Source: Tellurirhabdus rosea
GTDB taxonomy: Bacteria > Bacteroidota > Bacteroidia > Cytophagales > Spirosomataceae
Reading direction: 5' to 3'
DNA: 64,000 nt
NCBI RefSeq assembly: GCF_026278345.1
Contig: NZ_CP111085.1
Coordinates: forward strand, 1,252,001-1,316,000
In this document: positions 7,140-16,245 of the stretch, in pieces
Layout: every line of letters begins with the position of its first letter
How positions within the stretch are numbered: the first letter of the stretch is position 1
Notes under the pieces: model-generated
Database searches by the model: none
What the model was told of the DNA's origin: nothing
Seen by the model: the letters and a program-made list of their open reading frames with translations, nothing else
Position numbers and translations under genes: made by a program

Positions 7140-7558
7140 AACGAGAGTAAATAGCGAACGGCCAGCTCATAGCCCATCAGGCCCAGTCCGGCGACGATTC
7201 CGCGGCATTTTGGTGTCAGGTAACTATGGTGACGGAACGACTCGCGGGCATGAATGTTTGAAATGTGCACCTCCACGGCGGGCGCCTTGACGGCCGACAG
7301 CGCATCGGCCAGGGCCACGGACGTATGCGTGTACGCCCCGGCATTGATGACGATCCCGTCGATGGTATAGCCCAATTCGTGTATCTTGTCGATCAGTTCG
7401 CCTTCGTGATTGGACTGGAAGTAGTGGAACTGCACGTCACTGAACTGGGACTCAATGGATTTGATGTAGTCGAGAATGGAAACGCTGCCGTAGATTTCGG
7501 GTTCGCGTTTGCCGACGAGGTTAAGGTTCGGGCCGTTCAGGATAAGAATTCGTTTCAT
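7136..7558 (-). CDS. aroQ: type II 3-dehydroquinate dehydratase
   Basis: 140 residues, the usual length for the dodecameric type II enzyme that converts 3-dehydroquinate to 3-dehydroshikimate in the shikimate pathway. LNGPNLNLVGKREPEIYG carries the active-site Arg and Tyr, INAGAYTHTS the substrate-binding Asn, and VEVHISNIHARESFR the catalytic His and Arg region. ATG 7558 is used because it starts MKRILILNGPNLN directly; the frame continues upstream to 7816 but that part overlaps divergent xerD and is not conserved in type. Confidence 0.93.
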   Translation of the reverse strand: MKRILILNGPNLNLVGKREPEIYGSVSILDYIKSIESQFSDVQFHYFQSNHEGELIDKIHELGYTIDGIVINAGAYTHTSVALADALSAVKAPAVEVHISNIHARESFRHHSYLTPKCRGIVAGLGLMGYELAVRYLLSL

Positions 7559-7597
7559 AAAATCGCCGGGTAGCGGGAAAAGACCATTAATTGACGC

Positions 7598-8542
7598 ATG
7601 ATAGCGGTTTGGCAAAGTTATAGGAATGCCTTTAAAAATTACCTGACCCTCGAACGTTCGCTGGCCGATAATTCCATTGAAGCCTACCTGCGGGATGTCG
7701 ATAAACTGCGGGAATTTCTGGAACTGGATGGGCACGCCCTGACGCCGTTTCAGGTAACGGAGGCGCACGTCATGGCGTATCTGAAGTACCTGACCGACGT
7801 TGGCCTGTCGGTGCACTCGCAGGCGCGGATGCTGTCGGGCCTGAAGGCTTTTTACAAATACCTACTCTACGAAAACCTCATCCAAACCGACCCCACGCAC
7901 CTGATCGAAGGGCCACGCCTGGGCCGGAAGCTGCCCGATACGCTGTCGGTGCCCGAAATCGACGATCTGCTGGCGGCCATTGACCTCTCTACTCCCGCCG
8001 GCACCCGCGACCGCGCCATGCTCGAAGTGCTGTACAGTTCCGGGCTACGCGTCTCCGAACTGCTGAATCTGCGGCTGACCAACTGTTTTTTCGACATTGG
8101 CTTTATCCGGATTCTGGGCAAGGGCAGTAAGGTCCGGCTCGTACCCATCGGGCAGGAAGCCATCCACTACACCCGGCTGTACACCGAGCACATCCGAAAC
8201 CAGCTGGATATTACGAAGGAAGGCGAAGACGTGGTGTTTCTGAACCACCGGGGAAAGCCCCTGAGCCGGGTTTTCGTGTTTAAGATGATTAAAAAACTGG
8301 CGGCGGAAGCGGGCATCCGGAAAACCATCGGGCCGCACACGTTCCGGCATTCGTTCGCGACCCACCTCATCGAAGGCGGTGCCGACCTGCGGGCGGTTCA
8401 GCAGATGCTCGGCCACGAATCCATCACGACCACGGAGATTTACACCCACCTCGACCGCGATTACCTGAAGCAGATGATGATCGATTATCACCCCCGGGCC
8501 AAAATAAAAGAGCCTGCCGTCAGGCGACGGCAGGCTCAGTAG
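7598..8542 (+). CDS. xerD: tyrosine recombinase XerD
   Basis: 314 residues. An N-terminal SAM-like core-binding domain (FKNYLTLERSLADNSIEAYLRD) is followed by the catalytic domain from about residue 110. The catalytic set is visible: Arg in SSGLRVSELL, Lys near LGKGSK, HTFRHSFATHL with His and Arg, HE in MLGHESI, and Tyr in TEIYTHL. It resolves chromosome dimers at dif with XerC. It is divergent from aroQ with a 39-bp gap. No phage or integrative element is nearby, so the housekeeping role is most likely. The 3' end of the gene forms a hairpin (see 8512). Confidence 0.88.
   Translation: MIAVWQSYRNAFKNYLTLERSLADNSIEAYLRDVDKLREFLELDGHALTPFQVTEAHVMAYLKYLTDVGLSVHSQARMLSGLKAFYKYLLYENLIQTDPTHLIEGPRLGRKLPDTLSVPEIDDLLAAIDLSTPAGTRDRAMLEVLYSSGLRVSELLNLRLTNCFFDIGFIRILGKGSKVRLVPIGQEAIHYTRLYTEHIRNQLDITKEGEDVVFLNHRGKPLSRVFVFKMIKKLAAEAGIRKTIGPHTFRHSFATHLIEGGADLRAVQQMLGHESITTTEIYTHLDRDYLKQMMIDYHPRAKIKEPAVRRRQAQ
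8510..8535 (+). terminator. hairpin at the 3' end of xerD
   Basis: AGCCTGCCGTC / GACGGCAGGCT forms an 11-bp stem with an AGGC loop inside the last xerD codons. There is no T run after it, so it may stabilise the mRNA end or act as a weak terminator. Confidence 0.45.
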
Positions 8543-8750
8543 CTTCTTATTGTTAACCCTAACCCTTAAACCATTTTGACTGGTTCGACGGAATTACCCC
8601 CGCGGCGCTTTCAACCTCTCACCGTCCCACAGCCACAGGGGATCATTCGGTTGTCGAACAGACTAAATCGTCCACGGTTTACTGAGTTACAATTGGCATG
8701 CCAGTTTGTCTGATAATTATTGACCCGGTATTATAAAGCGATTAAAAACC

Positions 8751-9344
8751 TTACTCCTGGACCAGAAGCGGGCTGAGCACCTTGCAGGTACAGATGCCTT
8801 TTGAGGTGGTCGTTGTGGTTTCGTCCACCAGAGCGAACCCCGGCCGAATCGCCTCCCAGAGCTGGTCGCTATGCTTGTGGTGGTTGATGGTCACGAGCAT
8901 TAGTCCTTCCGGCTTCAGGTATTCGGCTAGGCGGCGCATGGTCCTAAGCGGGTGGCGGCTGTAATAGATGGATTCGTTGAAGATGATAAAATCGAACGCA
9001 CCGGCAGGCTGGTACACGTCCATATCCGCGACCAGATAGGTGCATTTTTCATCGCCGTCCGCCTGCGCTCTGGCGATGGCACTGTCTGATATGTCTACCC
9101 CGATGTAGCGCCCGTAGTTAGGCGATTGCAGGCGCTGCTGGAGCAATCCCTCCCCGCAGCCGATCTCCAGCACTTCCGGCTGGCCGGGTTTCAGAAATTT
9201 CACATAGCCGACGATGACGCTGAAGCGGGCCAGTTCGTCGAGGGCGCGCAGGCCGTTCCAGAGGCCTTTGTCGTACTGGTAATTCCAGCGGTCGCGGTCA
9301 ATGCGCAGAATTTTGCGTTTGAAGAAAGAAACGAATCCGGTCAT
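8751..9344 (-). CDS. SAM-dependent methyltransferase
   Basis: 197 residues from ATG 9344. The glycine-rich SAM site EVLEIGCGEGLLQQRL is followed by GRYIGVDISDSAI (acidic residue binding the ribose), VADMDVY and DFIIFNESIYY, all class I methyltransferase motifs in order. The family resembles methyltransferase type 11/12 enzymes acting on small molecules or lipids; the substrate is unknown. The reading frame runs on upstream to 9518, but that part overlaps the next gene in another frame. It shares its strand with the small gene and sixA upstream, spaced 22 bp, so an operon is likely. Confidence 0.75.
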   Translation of the reverse strand: MTGFVSFFKRKILRIDRDRWNYQYDKGLWNGLRALDELARFSVIVGYVKFLKPGQPEVLEIGCGEGLLQQRLQSPNYGRYIGVDISDSAIARAQADGDEKCTYLVADMDVYQPAGAFDFIIFNESIYYSRHPLRTMRRLAEYLKPEGLMLVTINHHKHSDQLWEAIRPGFALVDETTTTTSKGICTCKVLSPLLVQE

Positions 9345-9366
9345 AAATGGGTGGAAACGGTAAAGG

Positions 9367-9582
9367 CTAGTTTCGGGGTTTAGTTTCGACGTCCGCCGTA
9401 TCGACCACGCTGGTATCGATGGCCGTTCCGTCGGGTTGCATGGTGGGCGGCAGGGCCCGTTCGAGCTGTCGGCGGCGGTTCCACGGGGCGGTGGTGCGGC
9501 GGGCCATGTCAACGGCAAAAAGCACCACGATCAGGGTAAAAACAAGGGCACCAATGAATAAAATACGGCGGTTGCGGTTCAT
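9367..9582 (-). CDS. small single-pass membrane protein
   Basis: 71 residues from ATG 9582, which overlaps the sixA stop by 4 bp (ATGA), supporting translational coupling. A basic start (MNRNRRI) precedes one hydrophobic helix (about 7-25), then a basic patch and a Thr/Asp-rich tail. Orientation would be N-in, C-out or a signal anchor. No family is recognised. Confidence 0.6.
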   Translation of the reverse strand: MNRNRRILFIGALVFTLIVVLFAVDMARRTTAPWNRRRQLERALPPTMQPDGTAIDTSVVDTADVETKPRN

Positions 9583-10082
9583 AAATCGTTCAGTTGTTTG
9601 GGAGAAACGGAAAACAGCAGGCGTCCCGTCCGGCCCGACACTTCGGCCCACTGCAGATTCTCGAATTCAATAGCGGCGACCGCACCTTTGCTCATCGAAC
9701 CAACATCGGCATGGGTGAGGTACTCCGCAAAATAGGAAATATCCGGGTTGTGCCCGAACAGCATCACCGACTGCGGCTGTTCGTCCAGTTGGTTGAGCGC
9801 CGCCAGATACGCCTTCGGCCCGCCGTCGAACAGGTGTTCGTCGAGGCGAATGGCCTCCGGGTCGAGGTGTAGTTGTTCGGCCACTACTTTCCCGGTATCG
9901 CGCGCCCGGATGGCGGTACTGCTGATGAGCAGGTCCGGGCGAATGCCTTTTTCGCTGAGGTGGCGACCGACCCGCGCCGCGGCCATGATTCCCTCCGAAA
10001 CCAGTTCCCGGTCGTGGTCCCGCTGAAAAGCTGTCCGGTCTTCTGCCTTGGCATGACGGACCAGATATAGTATTTTTTTCAT
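9579..10082 (-). CDS. sixA: histidine phosphatase SixA-like
   Basis: 167 residues starting ILYLVRHAKAED, the RHG/RHA catalytic motif of the histidine phosphatase superfamily in the SixA subgroup. The second catalytic His is in MLFGHNPDIS. SixA of E. coli dephosphorylates phosphohistidine in phosphotransfer proteins; whether this enzyme has the same target is inference. First gene of a three-gene run with the small membrane protein and the methyltransferase. Confidence 0.82.
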   Translation of the reverse strand: MKKILYLVRHAKAEDRTAFQRDHDRELVSEGIMAAARVGRHLSEKGIRPDLLISSTAIRARDTGKVVAEQLHLDPEAIRLDEHLFDGGPKAYLAALNQLDEQPQSVMLFGHNPDISYFAEYLTHADVGSMSKGAVAAIEFENLQWAEVSGRTGRLLFSVSPKQLNDL

Positions 10083-10217
10083 ATTTTTTCTGAATTTTAT
10101 TCTACAGGTACGGTTCCGTTAAATCACTTACTGCCTTTCGGTTGCCAAGTTTTAAACTAAACAAGTTATTATCATAGAATGGTCACCGGACCATGAAATT
10201 TATCCTCACCGATTTCG

Positions 10218-11915
10218 ATGGTTCCTCCCCGAATGATTACAGAATCACCGACAGCACAACAGTCAGCCCGACAGACTCAGATAGTCATGTTTCTGCTCTG
10301 GGTGGCCGCTGCGGTTTTTTGCTTTTTCATATACCGCTTCGCCGTCGATGTGCCGTACATGGACGACTATCTGCTGCTGTTTTCCATCACCAAAATGACC
10401 GATCCGGCCACGGGCATTGCCTGGTCGGATGTCCTGACACAGCACAATGAGCACCGGATTTTTCTGGCCCGTCTGGTTGCACTTTTCGATTATATGATCG
10501 AAGGCCATGTCAATTTCAAAACCCTGGCGTTGACGGGCAGCGCCTCCGTGCTGGCGCTTTTCTACCTGCTTTTCCGGCTTTTCCACCGCGCAAAGGTAAG
10601 TCCGTGGGCGCTTACTCCTATTGCGCTGCTGCTTTTCCAGCCTTCTTATTACAACAATCTGCTCTGGGGCCTGTCGGTCTGGCAGCACAGCGTGACGCTG
10701 GCCGGATACATTCTCTTTTTCTGGCTCGCCATGCACCCCACCCGCCGCATGCAGGGGCTGGCGCTGGGGCTGGGAGCCGTCCTGATGTATTCCAACAGCA
10801 ACGGTCTTTTTGCCTGGGCCGCCGTGGTCCTGCTGCTGGGCTGTTATGGCCGTCGGCTGGAAGCGGCCGTCTGGCTGGCCACCGGCATCGGGCTGACGCT
10901 GCTGTATTATCTGGCTGATTACCAATTTTATAAAAGCCCTTCGGTCTGGCTCGCCAACCCTGACCCCATCTGGCTGATGCGGAGTCTGGCCGGTTTTATG
11001 GGGGGCGCCATGTATCTGGACGGCTTTCCGTGGCTCAAGGGGCTGTCCTCTCCCCTGCTGGTCTGGCTTATGGGCATCGCCGTGCTCGGCATTTACGGGC
11101 TTGCGTGGTGGGAGTTTCTTTTCCGGCGTCACAAAGATTATCCGGCGGTGTATCCCGTTCTGCTGGGCATGACGATTGTACTGGTCCTGACGGGCCTGGG
11201 TGCGGCCGTCACCCGCAGCAACGGCGACCTGATGATTATTGAACGGTACCAGATTTATTCCATCATGTGCCTCATCATTGCCTATTCGCTGCTGGTGATC
11301 GCGCTGGAGAATTCGGGCAATAAATGGCTGACCGTTTTGGCGACGGCCGTCACGGCGCTTTTCTCGTTTAATTCTTACCTGTATTACATTCCGGAACTGG
11401 AAAACCGGGAAAAGCGGCTGCTGGCCGAAGCGGCCGAAATTAAGGAGCATCATCACTCGCCGATGATCAGTATTTTCCTGTCCGACCCCTACTGGAACGC
11501 CCTGTTACGAAATACCATCGAGCGCGGCATTCTGCGGTTTCCGGAAGAAGCAGATTCTGCCTTTGACCTTGTTTCCATCAGCAGTTCCCGGGTGAAAAGT
11601 CCGGTTATTTTTGAAATCACCAAACGTATAGATGAGGGCGTTCACAAGACGGTGATTGACGTGAGACATAATACGATGGAAACGCCCACGTATCTGCTGC
11701 TCCGGTCGGGGTCAGAAGTTCACCTGCTCCCAGCCGAAAAAGAGCCCGAACGGAGTAAGCTCCGCATGCTGCAGCACGGCAGTCTGTACCAGCCCGGCAC
11801 CCGGACCTCGTTTTACACGGCTCCGCTGGCACCCGGCCGCTACCAGATCGGACTGCTCCGCCTCATCGACGACCTGCCCCATACCGAATGGACTGAACAG
11901 TTTATCAGCCGATAA
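10218..11915 (+). CDS. large multi-pass membrane protein
   Basis: 565 residues with about ten to eleven hydrophobic helices between residues 25 and 390, followed by a soluble C-terminal domain of about 170 residues. The layout, with a long first outside loop carrying YMDDYLLLFSITK after the first helix and an acidic pair, resembles GT-C type glycosyltransferases or O-antigen/teichuronate-type membrane proteins, but I do not see a decisive motif. Start uncertain: ATG 10218 is used, ATG 10287 would begin directly at the first helix. It is followed by prfC, which has its own promoter. Confidence 0.6.
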   Translation: MVPPRMITESPTAQQSARQTQIVMFLLWVAAAVFCFFIYRFAVDVPYMDDYLLLFSITKMTDPATGIAWSDVLTQHNEHRIFLARLVALFDYMIEGHVNFKTLALTGSASVLALFYLLFRLFHRAKVSPWALTPIALLLFQPSYYNNLLWGLSVWQHSVTLAGYILFFWLAMHPTRRMQGLALGLGAVLMYSNSNGLFAWAAVVLLLGCYGRRLEAAVWLATGIGLTLLYYLADYQFYKSPSVWLANPDPIWLMRSLAGFMGGAMYLDGFPWLKGLSSPLLVWLMGIAVLGIYGLAWWEFLFRRHKDYPAVYPVLLGMTIVLVLTGLGAAVTRSNGDLMIIERYQIYSIMCLIIAYSLLVIALENSGNKWLTVLATAVTALFSFNSYLYYIPELENREKRLLAEAAEIKEHHHSPMISIFLSDPYWNALLRNTIERGILRFPEEADSAFDLVSISSSRVKSPVIFEITKRIDEGVHKTVIDVRHNTMETPTYLLLRSGSEVHLLPAEKEPERSKLRMLQHGSLYQPGTRTSFYTAPLAPGRYQIGLLRLIDDLPHTEWTEQFISR

Positions 11916-11930
11916 GCCGGTAATTTTTCG

Positions 11931-11938
11931 TATCTTTG
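11931..11938 (+). promoter_or_regulatory. -7 promoter element of prfC (TATCTTTG)
   Basis: A perfect TAnnTTTG match 60 bp before the prfC start. A stem-loop (arms CCTTACAGG 11947-11955 and CCTGTGAGG 11965-11973, one G-T pair) lies at the very start of the predicted mRNA leader. Confidence 0.6.
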
Positions 11939-11997
11939 CTGCTTAACCTTACAGGTCCACCAAGCCTGTGAGGTTTATTTGTTATACCAGAAAATCA

Positions 11998-13593
11998 ATG
12001 AGTACCATACAGGAAATCAGCCGCCGCCGGACCTTTGCCATTATCAGCCACCCGGACGCCGGTAAAACGACACTGACCGAAAAACTGCTCCTGTTTGGGG
12101 GCGCCATCCAGACCGCCGGGGCCGTAAAATCGAACAAGATCAAGAAAACGGCGACCTCGGACTTCATGGAAATCGAGAAGCAGCGGGGTATCTCCGTGGC
12201 GACCTCGGTGATGACGTTCGAGTACCGGAACATGAAAATCAACATTCTGGATACACCGGGCCACAAGGACTTTGCCGAGGATACCTACCGCACGCTGACG
12301 GCCGTCGATTCGGTCATTCTGGTCATCGACTGCGTGAAGGGCGTTGAGGAGCAGACCGAACGCCTGATGGAAGTCTGCCGGATGCGGGACACTCCCGTTA
12401 TTATTTTCATCAATAAAATGGACCGGGAAGGCCAGGCACCTTTCGACCTGCTCGACGAGCTGGAGGCCAAACTGAACATCCGCGTCCGCCCGCTGACCTG
12501 GCCGGTCAACATGGGGTCGGATTTCAAGGGGGTGTACAGCCTGTACGACAAAACGATGAACTTCTTCCGCATCAACAAGACGAAGGTGGAAGACGACGTG
12601 GTGGAAATCGACATCAATACGCCCGTGCTGGACGAGAAAGTCGGCGAACGTGACGCGGCCCAGCTGCGCGAGGACGTGGAACTGATCGAAGGCGTGTACG
12701 ACTCCTTTGACCGGCAGCCGTACCTCGATGGCAAGGTCGCTCCGGTGTTTTTCGGCTCCGCCGTGAACAACTTCGGGGTGAAGGAACTGCTTGACACCTT
12801 CTGCGACATTTCGCCGGAACCCATCGCCCGCGCGACCGACAAGCGGGTGGTAAAGCCCGAGGAGTCCAAATTCAGCGGGTTTGTCTTTAAAATCCACGCG
12901 AATCTCGACCCGCGCCACCGCGACCGGATTGCCTTCCTGCGCATCTGTTCGGGCACGTTCGAGCGGGGGAAATTTTACCACCACACGCGGCTGGACAAGG
13001 ACATCCGCTTCGCCAGCCCGTTCTCGTTCATGGCCGACAGCAAAAGTCTGGTGGAAGAAGGCTTCCCCGGCGACGTGGTGGGCCTTTACGATACCGGCAC
13101 CTTCAAAATCGGCGATACACTGACCGAGGGCGAAGACCTGCAATACACGGGCATTCCGAGCTTTTCGCCGGAAATCTTCAAGGAACTGGTCAACCTCGAC
13201 CCGATGAAAGCCAAGCAGCTCGACAAAGGCATCCAGCAGCTGACGGACGAAGGCGTGGCGCAGTTGTTCACGCTGCCGATTGGTAACCGGAAGATCGTCG
13301 GAACGGTGGGCGAACTGCAGTTTGAAGTAATTCAATACCGGCTGGAGGGCGAATACGGCGCCAAATGCCGCTGGACGCCCATGCCGATTTCCAAAGCCTG
13401 TTGGCTGACTTCGGACGACAAAAGGAAGCTCGACGAATTTGTTCGGCTGAAAGGCATGCAGATTGCCTACGACAAGGACCAGAATCCGGTCTTTCTGGCC
13501 GAGTCCGACTGGATTCTGCGGATGAATATTCAGAACAACCCCGACATTAAATTCCACACGACTTCGGAGTTCAAGACCGCGGTCGAAGCCTGA
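11998..13593 (+). CDS. prfC: peptide chain release factor 3
   Basis: 531 residues, a translational GTPase that recycles RF1 and RF2 from the ribosome. The G1 motif [10 protein letters not shown], switch/G2 [12 protein letters not shown]3 DTPGHKDF and G4 NKMDRE are intact. The long insertion and C-terminal half ([16 protein letters not shown], and [16 protein letters not shown]) separate RF3 from EF-G. ATG 11998 matches the family start ([19 protein letters not shown]); the upstream frame to 11968 has no conservation. A strong terminator follows. Confidence 0.95.
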   Translation: MSTIQEISRRRTFAIISHPDAGKTTLTEKLLLFGGAIQTAGAVKSNKIKKTATSDFMEIEKQRGISVATSVMTFEYRNMKINILDTPGHKDFAEDTYRTLTAVDSVILVIDCVKGVEEQTERLMEVCRMRDTPVIIFINKMDREGQAPFDLLDELEAKLNIRVRPLTWPVNMGSDFKGVYSLYDKTMNFFRINKTKVEDDVVEIDINTPVLDEKVGERDAAQLREDVELIEGVYDSFDRQPYLDGKVAPVFFGSAVNNFGVKELLDTFCDISPEPIARATDKRVVKPEESKFSGFVFKIHANLDPRHRDRIAFLRICSGTFERGKFYHHTRLDKDIRFASPFSFMADSKSLVEEGFPGDVVGLYDTGTFKIGDTLTEGEDLQYTGIPSFSPEIFKELVNLDPMKAKQLDKGIQQLTDEGVAQLFTLPIGNRKIVGTVGELQFEVIQYRLEGEYGAKCRWTPMPISKACWLTSDDKRKLDEFVRLKGMQIAYDKDQNPVFLAESDWILRMNIQNNPDIKFHTTSEFKTAVEA

Positions 13594-13598
13594 CCGTA

Positions 13599-13628
13599 CC
13601 CCGGAGTGCCGCTCCGGGGCTTTTTTTT
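13599..13628 (+). terminator. rho-independent terminator of prfC
   Basis: CCCCGGAG-TGCCG-CTCCGGGG followed by C and eight T residues. Confidence 0.92.
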
Positions 13629-13660
13629 GAATAATTTCTTAACAAACGACCCCTCCCCTT

Positions 13661-14263
13661 TCACGGCTCAATCTGCGGCAGCGAGATATTTTTTCGGATC
13701 GCCCAGATGCGGATACCGAACACCAGCGCCACCACCAGCGTATCGGTCAGGGTCGGCGGCAGGTGGGGCCGGAGCAGAAAAAAGGCGACGCCGCCCGCCA
13801 TGCAGGCCGTGGCGTATATTTCCCTGCGAAACAGGAGCGGAATTTCGTTGAGCACAATATCCCGGAGCACGCCTCCAAAACACGCCGTTATGGTGCCGAG
13901 AATGATGCAGGAAGGCACATTCAACCCCGCCGCCACGCCTTCCTGAAGCCCCCGGAGCGTGAAAAAGCCCAAGCCGAGCGAGTCGAACAGGACCAGCGAG
14001 CGTTCGAGGCGGCCGGTTTGGGTACGAAAAAAAATGGTCAGCAGGGCGACGGCACAAATCAAAAGAATGACGGAGGAGTCCTGAAGCCAGCGTACGGGCA
14101 ACCGGCCGATCAGCATGTCGCGAATGGTGCCCCCGCCGACGGCCGTGGCGAAGGCCACGACGATGAGGCCGAATCCGTCGAGGCGTTTTTGCAGGCCCGC
14201 CAGCGTGCCCGAAGCGGCAAAGGCAATGGTGCCGCCGATGTTGATTAAAGAAAAAACTTCCAA
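13661..14263 (-). CDS. TRIC/YicG-type cation channel family protein
   Basis: 200 residues with about seven membrane helices and an internal duplication typical of UPF0126. The repeats are visible as AASGTLAGLQKRLDGFG with AVGGGTIRDMLIGR in the first half and LGLGFFTLRGLQEG with ACFGGVLRDIVLNE in the second, each holding the glycine-rich kinked helix of trimeric intracellular cation channels. Prokaryotic members are potassium-permeable trimeric channels. The gene converges on prfC, with a terminator between. Confidence 0.85.
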   Translation of the reverse strand: MEVFSLINIGGTIAFAASGTLAGLQKRLDGFGLIVVAFATAVGGGTIRDMLIGRLPVRWLQDSSVILLICAVALLTIFFRTQTGRLERSLVLFDSLGLGFFTLRGLQEGVAAGLNVPSCIILGTITACFGGVLRDIVLNEIPLLFRREIYATACMAGGVAFFLLRPHLPPTLTDTLVVALVFGIRIWAIRKNISLPQIEP

Positions 14264-15463
14264 CTGATTGTGAATGACAGTCCGGCGGCCAAGTTAAGGC
14301 GGCCGGGGGAAATACCAATGGGCGGTGGTTGGCTGCGGCGGGTCCGGCCCGGTGCAGGTTGCCGCCACTTTCAATTTTTCTTAGCTTCGGTGCCTGAGAT
14401 GAAACTTCGACCGCGGCACGGCGGGCAGACATTTTTTAGGAGAAAGTACAAAAACCCGGCTGTTGGGTAAAGTAGTTTATTATTGTAGTCTTCAATGAAG
14501 TGTATGCTACTGGAATGGCTTGACAGATTGTTGTATAGGCAAAGCAAGCTCGTCTCACAAATCCCTGGTGGCTGTTGCATAACTCTATTTACACCTAAAA
14601 GCCCGATTTGGTGGAGATTTTTTATCTTCAACGATGCAAGGCAGAAAGGAGTATAGCGAAAACCTAATCATCAATTTCCGGCTCTCCAGCCATGTTCCAA
14701 GGCACAATTTTTATTGGAGGTTGAAGGAAACTTTAGATTTGTCTTTTCTCTATCAGGGCACTAAAGAGCTCTATGGCCGAACAGGACATCAGTCTATTGA
14801 CCCAGTGGTTTTCTTTAAATTTATGATTATCAGCCACCTGGAGAACATCACTTCTGATCAAAAGCTGGTTGAGCATTGCTCTATGCGACTGGATTTGCTG
14901 TATTTTTTGGGCTATAACCTGGATGACCCACTACCCTGGCACTCCACCCTGAGTCGTACTCGAAAACTCTACCCTGAAAAACTCTTTGAAGCACTATTTG
15001 ATCAGGTGTTCAAGCTTTGCGTAGCCAATAATATGGTATCCGGTCGTCGGGTCGCCATCGATTCGGCACCTGTCAAGGCTAACGCCTCAATGGAAACACT
15101 GTTAGAGAAACAACCTGGCAGACCTGGCCCACAATTACTTCAGCCGGGTGAAAACCAGCATGAGCCAGTGGTCTTTGAACCTAAAGTCAATACCCGTCCA
15201 GCGGCACCGGTCATTACTGCTTCTGAACATCAGCTTAAAAGACTAGCCAAGCACCAGCAAAACTTGAAGCGTACTCCTACCGCCTTAGGGGCTAGCAATG
15301 ACAAGGCACAGTTATTAAGCAATAAAACGCACTATAGCCCTACCGATCCCGATGCCCGCATTTCGGTCAAACCGGGCAAGGCTCGCAAACTGTTAAGTGC
15401 CAATAAAAGTGTACAGCACAGTGACACTAAAAAGACACAGGCCGTTTGACAGAAATTCCCGGC

Positions 15464-16240
15464 TTAAGGATGGGTTTGGCCGTTCAGCCCAGGCTCTACC
15501 GCCGGAACCTCCTCGCGCAATAAAGACTTAACCCGGTAACTGTTACCCGTAATGCGGATCACAGTCGCATGGTGCACCAGTCGGTCAATGATGGCACTGG
15601 CCATCACAGTGTCGCCCAGCAGTGCGCCCCAGTCCTCAAAGTTGCGGTTCGTCGTTACAATGATTGAGCCTTGCTCATACCGGCTGCGTATTACCTCGAA
15701 GAAGTCATCCAGCCCGGCCACCGGTAGCTTCTTGAAACCAATTTCGTCAATAATCAACAACTCAGGCTGCAGAAGTTTCTGTAACGCCAACCGATAGGAG
15801 CCATCGCCCCGTGCCGTCTGTAAGCGTTCGATCAACTCGTTGGCATGAATGAACAACACGCGGTAGCCCAGCTTCAACGCCTGGTGGCCCAGGGCCTGCG
15901 CCAGATGCGTCTTGCCCACGCCGGGCTTACCCAGCAGAAGCACATTTTCCTTCTGACGAATGAAGCGACCTGTGCCCAGATCGTACATCAACTTCTTGTC
16001 CACACCCGGCTGATAGCTGAAGTCATAGTTGTCCAGCGTTTTCTGGACGTTGATGTGGGAGGCCATCAGCCGTTTCTGGTAGGCGTTGGCCTGTCGCTGG
16101 GCTGTTTCATCTTCGATGAGTAGCTCCAGAAACGCCAGATAGCTGACCGAGTTGGCCAGGGCGTACTCGTTACGCAGGGCCAGGGCCTGCGCCATCCAGG
16201 GCAACCGCAGGCTTTTGAGTTTATCTTTCAGGTGTTCCAT
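15464..16240 (-). CDS. istB: IS21 helper ATPase IstB
   Basis: 258 residues of the IstB/DnaC-like AAA+ ATPase that remodels target DNA for IstA. Walker A is LLLGKPGVGKTHLAQAL (about residues 100-116), Walker B is ELLIIDEIGF, sensor 1 is IIVTTNRNFEDW, and the C-terminal Arg-containing DRLVHHATVIRITGNSYR is typical. It starts 5 bp after the istA stop. The frame is intact, although its partner is not. Confidence 0.92.
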   Translation of the reverse strand: MEHLKDKLKSLRLPWMAQALALRNEYALANSVSYLAFLELLIEDETAQRQANAYQKRLMASHINVQKTLDNYDFSYQPGVDKKLMYDLGTGRFIRQKENVLLLGKPGVGKTHLAQALGHQALKLGYRVLFIHANELIERLQTARGDGSYRLALQKLLQPELLIIDEIGFKKLPVAGLDDFFEVIRSRYEQGSIIVTTNRNFEDWGALLGDTVMASAIIDRLVHHATVIRITGNSYRVKSLLREEVPAVEPGLNGQTHP

Positions 16241-16245
16241 GGGCG

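Noticed and set aside
9345-9518. Longer methyltransferase start at 9518
   Set aside because: The added 58 residues overlap the small membrane-protein gene in another frame and are Pro/Arg-rich without conservation.
10263-11456. A 397-codon frame antisense to the large membrane protein
   Set aside because: Polar, repetitive translation with no domain; the sense frame has clear membrane helices.
11995-13557. A 520-codon open frame antisense to prfC
   Set aside because: Shadow of a conserved GC-rich gene; composition rich in His, Gln and Arg, as expected from the reverse frame.
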